Assembly (NCBI GenBank): GCA_964403185.1
Contig: CAYOFK010000017.1
Span: 1-25,593 of the forward strand
Reading direction: 5' to 3'
DNA from: CAYOFK01 sp964403185
Lineage (GTDB): Bacteria > Bacteroidota > Bacteroidia > Bacteroidales > VadinHA17
DNA: 25,593 bases
The notes beneath the pieces are model-generated. The model saw only the letters and a program-made list of their open reading frames with translations, had not been told where the DNA came from and ran no database searches. Below, piece after piece: positions 1 through 5,701 of this stretch. Made by a program: the position numbers and the translations under genes. Each line of letters begins with the position of its first letter. Positions within the stretch are counted from its first letter, which is position 1.

Positions 1-595
1 CCTTCTCAAGTGAGGTGATCATATCGTATTCTTCCAGAACAACCTCGTCAGGCAGATTCAGTGGAATGTGGGTAAAATTTACAATGCCCCTGATCCCGGA
101 CTTTACCATTTGTGTTGCGATTTCCTGTGCATATATTTGTGGCACTGCCAGAATTCCGATCGTGATGTTCCGGGATTTTATGATTTTCTCCATATCATCT
201 ACCGGGAAACACATGGTGCCTGAAAATTCAGTACCGGTTTTTTCCGGATCATTATCAAATGTGGCAACCACATGTAATTTCGGGCGCAATCCGCTCAGAT
301 AAGCTGTCAGGGCTGTTCCGAGGTTTCCCATGCCCACAATGGCCACATTGCGGCCCGAGGTAGTGTCCAGGCATTGCCCGATGACTTCGATGAGTTTCCG
401 GACCGGGTATCCTTTACGATATACACTGGTGTATCCCAGCAGCATCAGGTCGCGCCGCACCTGAACGGCAGTAATATTCAGAATGGCTGCCAGTTCATGA
501 GAAAATATATGATCCTTACCGGATTCAATATAATTCAGCAACCGTCTCCTGTACTGGCTCAGGCGTTCAACTGTTTTTCCAGGTAAAGTGTCCAT
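1..595 (-). CDS. rex: Redox-sensing transcriptional repressor Rex (C-terminus cut by window edge)
   Basis: Rex senses the NADH/NAD+ ratio: it binds operator DNA when NAD+ is high and lets go when NADH binds, typically controlling fermentation, respiration and hydrogenase genes. About 198 residues are visible of a family usually 205-220 long, so only the last few are missing. The N-terminal winged helix starts with PGKTVERLSQYRR, followed by HELAAILNITAVQVRRDL and GYPV, all Rex hallmarks. The Rossmann domain begins at about residue 85 with VAIVGMGNLGTAL (GxGxxG) and continues with FDNDPEK and GILAVP. ATG at 595 is the only in-frame ATG before an upstream stop. A Rex-box-like sequence lies 13 bp upstream, suggesting autoregulation. 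Its neighbours are hypB/hypA/hypF and the hox operon, a sensible target set. Identification is firm; the targets are inferred. Confidence 0.93.
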   Translation of the reverse strand, partial: MDTLPGKTVERLSQYRRRLLNYIESGKDHIFSHELAAILNITAVQVRRDLMLLGYTSVYRKGYPVRKLIEVIGQCLDTTSGRNVAIVGMGNLGTALTAYLSGLRPKLHVVATFDNDPEKTGTEFSGTMCFPVDDMEKIIKSRNITIGILAVPQIYAQEIATQMVKSGIRGIVNFTHIPLNLPDEVVLEEYDMITSLEK

Positions 596-917
596 GGCTG
601 ACTTCCATTGTTACTCCATTAACCCGGATTATTACCTACCGGTGAGATCGCTGTGCTAGGTTCATAAATAATCCTGACGACGATGAAATACTTATATTTT
701 TAAGCTTTTAAATAGCTCAAAAATGAGTATTTCTATGTCGGGGTTTCCTGCACTCCACCCCTCTATCCGTCACACATTCATGCACTGCACTACGTTTTTG
801 CATAAACCACGAAGTGCTCGACGGAGTCAATAGTGCAGGTTAACAAAGATAACAGAAATCAGGATTAAAGAAATTGCAGAATGCAGATCTTAGCGGAATG
901 AGGCCTCTCCTTTGAAC
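596..917. other. Gene-free stretch between rex and hypB with degenerate repeats
   Basis: No credible reading frame is present. Apart from the candidate Rex box, the stretch holds CCTGCACT at 747-754 and its inverted copy AGTGCAGG at 832-839, which enclose about 93 bp. It also holds a CCACGAAGTGC-like module near 807-817 that resembles short degenerate intergenic modules elsewhere in the window. No clear terminator was seen downstream of hypB. Confidence 0.5.
608..625. promoter_or_regulatory. Candidate Rex box in front of rex
   Basis: The 18 bases are TTGTTA-CTCCAT-TAACCC. Against the general Rex pattern TTGTTA/TTGTGA-N6-TAACAA/TCACAA, only the last two bases differ and the half-site spacing is exact. 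The site lies 13 bp upstream of the rex ATG on the minus strand, a position that fits autorepression. The pattern match is seen; binding is inferred. Confidence 0.4.
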
Positions 918-1697
918 TCAGCCTGCCATACTTTTCAGCCATTTGTACCAATCCTGCATGCCTTCTCCGGTACGGACCGAAAGTTCTATAAACCCGATAT
1001 GGTGGTTGACCTGAAGGGCGTATTCTTTTACCCTGGCCACATCAAAATCCACATAGGGCAACAGGTCGGTCTTGTTGATGATGCAAAGGTCTGCAGACCG
1101 GATCATTGAAGGATATTTTACAGGTTTATCGTCTCCTTCTGTGGTACTGATGATCACTATCCGTTTGGTCTCACCCAGGTCAAATAAAGCCGGGCATACC
1201 AGGTTGCCAACATTTTCAATCATCAGGAATCCGGGATTATTCAGATCCAGTTCTTTTACAGCATTCCGTATCATGCCGGCATCCAGATGACAGCCTTGTC
1301 CAGTGTTTATCTGAACCACCTGGGATCCGGTTTTGTGAATGCGTTCGGCATCATTCATGGTTTGCTGGTCGCCCTCAATAACGTAAAATGTATGTTCATC
1401 GTTTAATTCTGAAATGGTTCGCTCCAGCAGGCTGGTTTTTCCTGATCCGGGAGAACTTACCAGATTCAGGGCAACCAGTCCCCTGGCTTCAAAATATCCC
1501 CGGTTTCGTTCCGCCAGGAGATTGTTTTTCTGCAGGATGTCCTGTTCGATCAGGATCTGACGCCGTTCGCCATGATCATGGTGGTGGTGGCCATTTTCAT
1601 GGGTGTGGTCTTTTATTGGTTTTGCTTCTTCCTGAGTCCCGGGTTTTCTTATGGTTACCTCATCTTCAGGCTGTCCGCATCCACAGGTATCGCACAT
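918..1697 (-). CDS. hypB: Hydrogenase nickel incorporation GTPase HypB
   Basis: HypB is the GTP-dependent metallochaperone that works with HypA to put nickel into the NiFe hydrogenase large subunit. The 259 residues match the family. They open with MCDTCGCG, the N-terminal high-affinity metal site seen in E. coli-type HypB, then a His-rich stretch at about residues 31-42 that may store nickel. The SIMIBI-class GTPase domain follows: P-loop SSPGSGKTS at 81-89, INTGQGCHLDA at 130-140 with the CH metal ligands, ENVGNLVCPALFDLGE with a further conserved Cys at about 168, and base-recognition NKTD at 209-212. All catalytic and metal motifs are present. The gene lies downstream of hypA on the same strand, separated by a 387-bp repeat-bearing gap. 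Together they serve the hoxFUYH hydrogenase encoded nearby. Confidence 0.96.
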   Translation of the reverse strand: MCDTCGCGQPEDEVTIRKPGTQEEAKPIKDHTHENGHHHHDHGERRQILIEQDILQKNNLLAERNRGYFEARGLVALNLVSSPGSGKTSLLERTISELNDEHTFYVIEGDQQTMNDAERIHKTGSQVVQINTGQGCHLDAGMIRNAVKELDLNNPGFLMIENVGNLVCPALFDLGETKRIVIISTTEGDDKPVKYPSMIRSADLCIINKTDLLPYVDFDVARVKEYALQVNHHIGFIELSVRTGEGMQDWYKWLKSMAG

Positions 1698-2084
1698 CTT
1701 TATAAAATATTAATAGTTTATAAAATTAAGGAAAAAAAGACAATGCGAAGGGGTTGTGGGTTTGGAGATCCGTCCGGCCGCTAAGTGGTGGCCCGTGGGC
1801 AGGCTAGCCGGTCCGACGGATAGGGAGGACAGGGTTCAGAGTTGAGGAGTATAGGCCACGAATGCACGAATGGTACTGTTCGGGGTTTGTACTTACCGGG
1901 GCGGACCGGGGCAACCCGCGAATGAGGTGGCTTGCGGTTATAACCACCTCCCCCTCGTTTCACTCGGGTACTCCTCCTTGGGAAGGAGGAGAATTCAGAC
2001 CCTGCATAATGCCAGCAGGCAGGCAGGGACCTCCCTTCGGTCGGACGCTGGAAGGTTTTCCAATTCCATCATTCCATCCCACCC
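1698..2084. repeat. Palindrome-rich gene-free stretch between hypB and hypA
   Basis: No gene is supported here; short frames on both strands are low-complexity and match nothing recognised. The stretch is richer in GC than its surroundings. It holds several inverted repeats: ATCCGTC 1768-1774 with GACGGAT 1815-1821; GAGGTGG 1924-1930 with CCACCTC 1944-1950, whose loop contains the palindrome GGTTATAACC; and a 9-bp perfect stem CTCCTCCTT 1971-1979 / AAGGAGGAG 1983-1991 around GGG. The octamer CACGAATG is repeated in tandem at 1857-1872. It looks like a mosaic of REP-like intergenic elements. Confidence 0.5.
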
Positions 2085-2426
2085 CTACTCCACTTGTAAA
2101 GACTTAACGCGGAGTTCATTGCCCTGCGTCAATTCATGGCCATAATCCCCGCATTCGGGACAGGGATCAGTTAAAGTTTCCACCTGGAATTCCCGGCCTG
2201 ACACCGGACAAATCATTTTGGCCCGGAGGATCCGGATGTTCCATGCGGCAGTCTCGCAGATTGTATTTTTAACCGCTGCTTCCATGGCAAGTTCAAGGGC
2301 TTCAGGGACCACACCCGAAAGGGTACCTATCTCAATCTCAATTTCCTTTACTTTCTCAGCTTTGTCTTCAACCGCATATTCAGTAGCGATATCAACGATA
2401 CTCATGGCTATGGAAAATTCATGCAT
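2085..2426 (-). CDS. hypA: Hydrogenase maturation nickel metallochaperone HypA
   Basis: HypA binds nickel through its N-terminal MHE motif and carries a structural zinc site; with HypB it delivers nickel to the hydrogenase large subunit. The start is set at the ATG at 2426 because the nickel-binding motif must be the true N-terminus: the protein then begins MHEFSIAMSIVDIA, is 113 residues long, and fits the family length. A start 15 codons upstream would bury the motif. The C-terminal zinc region is unusual: the usual CxxC...CxxC reads CPVS...CPEC, so the second Cys of the first pair is Ser, while the CPECG pair and the GNELRVKSLQVE ending are normal. It is transcribed towards hypB. Function is confident; the integrity of the zinc site is open. 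Confidence 0.93.
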   Translation of the reverse strand: MHEFSIAMSIVDIATEYAVEDKAEKVKEIEIEIGTLSGVVPEALELAMEAAVKNTICETAAWNIRILRAKMICPVSGREFQVETLTDPCPECGDYGHELTQGNELRVKSLQVE

Positions 2427-2584
2427 ATAATTGATCTTACGAAACAGAGGGTTCCCGTATCCGGGATTCATGGCATAAATTTAACTTTTTGCTTTTTATT
2501 TTGAAGGGCAGGGATTATTTAATAATTATGTTCCTGGTACATGTTTACAAAATAATCCAAACAATTTTATTGGAAATAAGGGTA

Positions 2585-2592
2585 TATTTTTG
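2585..2592 (+). promoter_or_regulatory. Candidate -7 box (TATTTTTG) for the zinc-ribbon gene
   Basis: TATTTTTG matches the Bacteroidota -7 consensus TAnnTTTG. It lies about 52 bp upstream of the ATG at 2645. The nearest TTG upstream (2570-2572) is only 12 bp away, closer than the usual spacing of about 17-23, so the -33 element is not convincing. Confidence 0.3.
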
Positions 2593-2618
2593 TACTTTTA
2601 ATGGAAGCGTACCTGATC

Positions 2619-2634
2619 ATTAACCCGCGTTAAT
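2619..2634. repeat. Inverted repeat ATTAAC-CCGC-GTTAAT before the zinc-ribbon gene
   Basis: Six-base perfect arms around a 4-base spacer end 10 bp before the ATG at 2645. The half-sites face the opposite way from those of a Rex box. It could be an operator or a chance palindrome in AT-rich DNA. Confidence 0.3.
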
Positions 2635-2644
2635 TACTGATTAA

Positions 2645-3049
2645 ATGGAAAAGTTTGTCGCTCTTAAAATCAAATGCCCCAGGTGTAACAAGTCTTTGAT
2701 GGATCCCTATCATCAAATCAACGGGAAGCCCAGCATTGCCCTGGATGTAGCTTCTGATACTGAGAAAGGTAAAATTCATCTGTGTGCCTATTACGGATGT
2801 TATGAACATAAATCCACCATCAAGCTGAAGGATAAAGAGATTGTTAAACTGTCCTGTCCTTCATGCAGCGAGGAGCTTTCCGGAGAGAACAAATGCGATA
2901 CCTGTGGCGCTCCAATGGTACCCTTAAGTATGGAACAAGGAGGGCGTTTATATATCTGTTCCAGGAATGGGTGTAGTGAACACTATCTGAATTTTGAAAA
3001 TGTTTCTGACGCTTTGCGGAAGATGTACAATGAATTTGGATATTTCTGA
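2645..3049 (+). CDS. Small zinc-ribbon protein with duplicated Cys/His modules, function unknown
   Basis: This 134-residue soluble protein of unrecognised function is rich in metal ligands. CPRC (residues 11-14) is followed by C47-x4-C52-x2-H55. The layout then repeats: CPSC (71-74), CDTC (84-87), then C105-x4-C110-x2-H113. The two C-x4-C-x2-H units (CAYYGCYEH and CSRNGCSEH) look like an internal duplication, giving two or three zinc or iron sites. There is no signal peptide or membrane segment. The gene sits alone on the plus strand between hypA and hypF, and its stop is only 32 bp from the converging hypF stop. Its place among metal-centre maturation genes hints at a metal or redox role, but this is only context. 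Confidence 0.75.
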   Translation: MEKFVALKIKCPRCNKSLMDPYHQINGKPSIALDVASDTEKGKIHLCAYYGCYEHKSTIKLKDKEIVKLSCPSCSEELSGENKCDTCGAPMVPLSMEQGGRLYICSRNGCSEHYLNFENVSDALRKMYNEFGYF

Positions 3050-3081
3050 TCAGGACGGGAAATGGATTTGCGGGAGTCTGG

Positions 3082-5340
3082 TCACCACTGGCCTGACTCT
3101 CTTTTTTTTGCTGCAATGGCTATCTGACCCAGGGCAATACCGCCATCATTACAGGGAACCCGCCTGTGTGAATAGACCTCAAAATCCATAGATCGGAGCC
3201 TTTTTACAGTGTGTTCAATAAGATATCTGTTTTGAAAGGTCCCTCCCGAGAGAACCACCTTATTAATCCCCGTTAATGACTGCAGGCTACGCACCACGTC
3301 CAGGATAATGGCACCGATTGTATTATGAAATTTGAGAGAAATGTCCTGTACACTCACCCCTGTAATCAGGTCTTTAACAATTCCTTTAATCATAGTATCC
3401 ACGACAATTGTTTTACCCAGCACGAATTTATACACGGCCTCAGAATCTCCTGAGGCAACACTCTCCAGTCGCATGGGTGCTTCTGCATGAAAACCGGATA
3501 CGGTACACACATTTGTCAGCGCAGACACAGCGTCAAACAAACGGCCCACACTGGATGTATAGGGTGTGTTTATGTTCTGATCGATCATCTGCAGTACCAT
3601 CTTCAGCACTGCCGGGTCTGTTTTTTTGAGAAAGGGCAGATCCATCCATACCATGTCAATGCCATATATCCGGTATAGATAGGAAACCGCCATTCTCCAC
3701 GGATTCAATGTAGCCATGTCACCTCCCGGCATGGGAACATAGTCAAAATGCACGGCCCTTGTGTATGATGCAAAGTCTGAAATTAAAAATTCACCTCCCC
3801 ATATGTTGCCATCATCTCCCAGTCCGGCACCATCAAAAGCCACGCCTATTACTTTTTCATCCAAAGCATGCTCGGCCATACAGGAAGCAATATGAGCATG
3901 ATGATGTTGCACCTGCAGCAGTTTCTTTTCCTTTGTGAGGGCATATTTTGTCGACAGATATTCAGGATGAAGATCGCAAACATAAAGTTCGGGATCTACT
4001 CTGAATAATTCTATAAACCGTTCAAGGGATTCCTGATAGAAGATATATGTTTCCATATTTTTCAGGTCCCCGATATGCTGACTGAGCAGGGCCTGATTGC
4101 CTTTTCCAACACAAAAACAATTCACCAGTTCGGCTCCCGTGGCAATGATGCCTTCGACATTCATATCTACCATTACCGGAGCGGGTACATACCCCCGGGA
4201 CCGCCTTAAAACAGATGTCTCCCGGCCAACCACCATGGTTACAGAATCATCCACGCGGTTATGAATGATCCGGTTATGGGTTAATACGGCATCACAGCTT
4301 TCTTTAAATGTATCCAGGGCGGTTTTATCATCAATGAGTATTGGTTCATCAGAAAAATTCCCGCTGGTAAGTACCAGTGCTTTAATACCGGTATGTTCGA
4401 ATAACAGGTAATGAAGAGGCATATAGGGCAGCATGGCGCCTATGGTTGAAAAACCCACACTGACACCTGGAGCCAGGGATCTTTCAGCCCGTATCAATAC
4501 AATGGGCCGTTTCCATGACAGAAGTAATTGTTCTTCAGTGGGGGTGGTATTGGCATATTCATGTATCGCATTCAAATCGGCGAACATAACAGCGAAGGGC
4601 TTGTTCTCCCGGATCTTCAATTGCCTGAGTTTCGAAACAGCCGCTTGGCTGGCAGCATCGCAAGCCAGGAAATATCCGCCCAATCCCTTAATGGCTACGG
4701 TTCCACCGGCTTCCAGGATTTTTATCAATTCCGCGAGGATCTTTGAAAAGTTCCTTTCAGTCCTGCTGCAGGTAATCAATTCATACCGGGGCCCACAACC
4801 CAGACATGCTACAGGCTGGGCATGGAAACGCCGGTCCAGTACATTTTCATATTCCTCGCTGCAGTCCCCGCACATTTTAAAAACGTCCATTGTGGTCTTT
4901 GACCGGTCGTAAGGCAGGGACCTGATTATTGAGAAGCGGGGACCGCAATTGGTGCAGTTCACAAAGGGATGGTTCAGCCGGCCGGGTTGTCGCTTCATGT
5001 CTTCAAGACAATCTGAACACACTGCAATATCAGGACTTACAAGGGTGATCTCATCTGAGAAACTCTTACTGGAAACGATCCTGAAGTCTGCGAAATCCGG
5101 TTTTGAGACTTCGGTAATACGAACAGATCGTATGCCGGATGCCGGCGGAGCTCCGGATTCAACATCTGCTTTAAATTGCTGCACGTCTTTGTCACCACCC
5201 TGTATATAAACAAGCACCCCATCATTCCGGTTCTCAACCGTCCCCTTGAGATTATTGTTTTGAGCCATTCTGTATATGAAAGGCCTGAATCCGACTCCCT
5301 GCACCAATCCTTTTATATATACTTCCACCGTTTTTGCCAT
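3082..5340 (-). CDS. hypF: Carbamoyltransferase HypF (NiFe hydrogenase cyanide-ligand synthesis)
   Basis: HypF uses carbamoyl phosphate and ATP to carbamoylate the C-terminal Cys of HypE, the first step in making the CN ligands of the NiFe site. Domains run in canonical order. The acylphosphatase domain (residues 1-90) has VQGVGFRPFIYR and NRNDG, giving catalytic Arg19 and Asn38. Paired zinc fingers follow at about 105-190 (CSDC, CTNCGPR, CGDC, CLGCGPRYE). Next is a YrdC-like domain (AIKGLGGYFLACDA, RENKPFAVM), then the Kae1-like carbamoyltransferase domain with VQHHHAHIASCMAEH, GVAFDGAGLGDDGNIWGGEF and VLSGGTFQNRYL. The start at 5340 (MAKTVEVYIKG) is preferred over 5379 because a -7-like box at 5377-5384 would put transcription start downstream of the longer option. 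The 752-residue length is typical. It is divergent from hoxF. Confidence 0.96.
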   Translation of the reverse strand: MAKTVEVYIKGLVQGVGFRPFIYRMAQNNNLKGTVENRNDGVLVYIQGGDKDVQQFKADVESGAPPASGIRSVRITEVSKPDFADFRIVSSKSFSDEITLVSPDIAVCSDCLEDMKRQPGRLNHPFVNCTNCGPRFSIIRSLPYDRSKTTMDVFKMCGDCSEEYENVLDRRFHAQPVACLGCGPRYELITCSRTERNFSKILAELIKILEAGGTVAIKGLGGYFLACDAASQAAVSKLRQLKIRENKPFAVMFADLNAIHEYANTTPTEEQLLLSWKRPIVLIRAERSLAPGVSVGFSTIGAMLPYMPLHYLLFEHTGIKALVLTSGNFSDEPILIDDKTALDTFKESCDAVLTHNRIIHNRVDDSVTMVVGRETSVLRRSRGYVPAPVMVDMNVEGIIATGAELVNCFCVGKGNQALLSQHIGDLKNMETYIFYQESLERFIELFRVDPELYVCDLHPEYLSTKYALTKEKKLLQVQHHHAHIASCMAEHALDEKVIGVAFDGAGLGDDGNIWGGEFLISDFASYTRAVHFDYVPMPGGDMATLNPWRMAVSYLYRIYGIDMVWMDLPFLKKTDPAVLKMVLQMIDQNINTPYTSSVGRLFDAVSALTNVCTVSGFHAEAPMRLESVASGDSEAVYKFVLGKTIVVDTMIKGIVKDLITGVSVQDISLKFHNTIGAIILDVVRSLQSLTGINKVVLSGGTFQNRYLIEHTVKRLRSMDFEVYSHRRVPCNDGGIALGQIAIAAKKRESGQW

Positions 5341-5376
5341 TTCATATTGCATTTTCGCAGAAATAATAAACAGGAT

Positions 5377-5384
5377 CAAAGCTA
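5377..5384 (-). promoter_or_regulatory. Candidate -7 box (TAGCTTTG) for hypF
   Basis: On the minus strand TAGCTTTG is a perfect TAnnTTTG match about 36 bp upstream of the ATG at 5340. No TTG at the proper -33 distance was found, so this is only a half-promoter call. It helps to choose the shorter hypF start. Confidence 0.35.
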
Positions 5385-5447
5385 AATATATTCTTCTTAT
5401 CTTTCCTTTTGATCTTTCAACAGCGCCATTTGAACGTCATCATCTCC

Positions 5448-5479
5448 TCTTTTGCATGGAAAAAAGGTTATGCAAAAGA
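5448..5479. repeat. 10-bp perfect inverted repeat in the hypF-hoxF intergenic region
   Basis: TCTTTTGCAT at 5448-5457 is mirrored by ATGCAAAAGA at 5470-5479 around a 12-base spacer. It could be an operator dyad or a stem-loop in a transcript. It is not followed by a T-run on either strand in a way that makes an obvious terminator. Confidence 0.55.
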
Positions 5480-5570
5480 ACATGTTGAAAAAATGATAAC
5501 AATCATGTCCCGGGAAAAGCTTTGTCAATGCCCTGTAACCATCTCATATTCTTTCGCATATGTAGAGAAG

Positions 5571-5586
5571 TATGACATAAATCACA
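5571..5586. promoter_or_regulatory. Rex/CRP-like palindrome upstream of the hox promoter
   Basis: TATGA-CATAAA-TCACA matches TGTGA-N6-TCACA at 9 of 10 defined positions. This core is shared by Rex boxes and CRP/FNR-family boxes, so the sequence alone cannot say which protein would bind. It lies 87 bp upstream, centre to centre, of the promoter-proximal candidate. Confidence 0.35.
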
Positions 5587-5625
5587 TTTGTTTCTTTGGA
5601 ATTATTCTAAATTTAATTTCCATAC

Positions 5626-5656
5626 TTGCAGGAGATATAATTAGCTGATATTTTTG
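5626..5656 (+). promoter_or_regulatory. hox operon promoter (TTG-N20-TATTTTTG)
   Basis: TTG at 5626-5628 and TATTTTTG at 5649-5656 are separated by 20 bp. Both elements and the spacing agree with the Bacteroidota primary-sigma consensus (TTG, 17-23 bp, TAnnTTTG). Predicted transcription start is about 5663, giving a leader of roughly 40 nt before the hoxF ATG. Confidence 0.6.
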
Positions 5657-5657
5657 C

Positions 5658-5673
5658 TGTGAATTAATTAACA
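5658..5673. promoter_or_regulatory. Candidate Rex operator over the hox transcription start
   Basis: TGTGA-ATTAAT-TAACA fits the Rex core TGTGA-N6-TCACA with one mismatch, and TGTTAA-N4-TTAACA with one mismatch. It begins one base after the -7 box, so a bound repressor would cover the start of transcription. The rex gene is in the same window. The match and position are seen; regulation is inferred. Confidence 0.55.
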
Positions 5674-5701
5674 TCAACCGGATATTTAAAAAACCATATT
5701 G

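Larger units (their letters stand above)
5341..5701. other. Divergent control region between hypF and hoxF
   Basis: This 361-bp AT-rich stretch has no credible gene. It contains the minus-strand hypF -7 box, a 10-bp perfect inverted repeat at 5448-5479, a TGTGA-N6-TCACA-like site at 5571-5586, and the hox promoter with an overlapping Rex-box-like palindrome at 5626-5673. The concentration of dyad signals fits a shared regulatory region. Confidence 0.6.

Noticed and set aside
1781..2107. Overlapping 60-90 codon frames on both strands between hypB and hypA
   Set aside because: Low-complexity, Pro/Gly-rich translations that run through palindromic repeats, with no recognisable motif or promoter.
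2619..2634. ATTAAC-CCGC-GTTAAT as a Rex box
   Set aside because: The half-sites point the wrong way (AAC...GTT instead of GTTA...TAAC).
5409..5648. 79-codon plus-strand frame between hypF and hoxF
   Set aside because: It covers the inverted repeat and the candidate regulatory sites and ends before the hox promoter -7 box; composition and start context do not support a gene.
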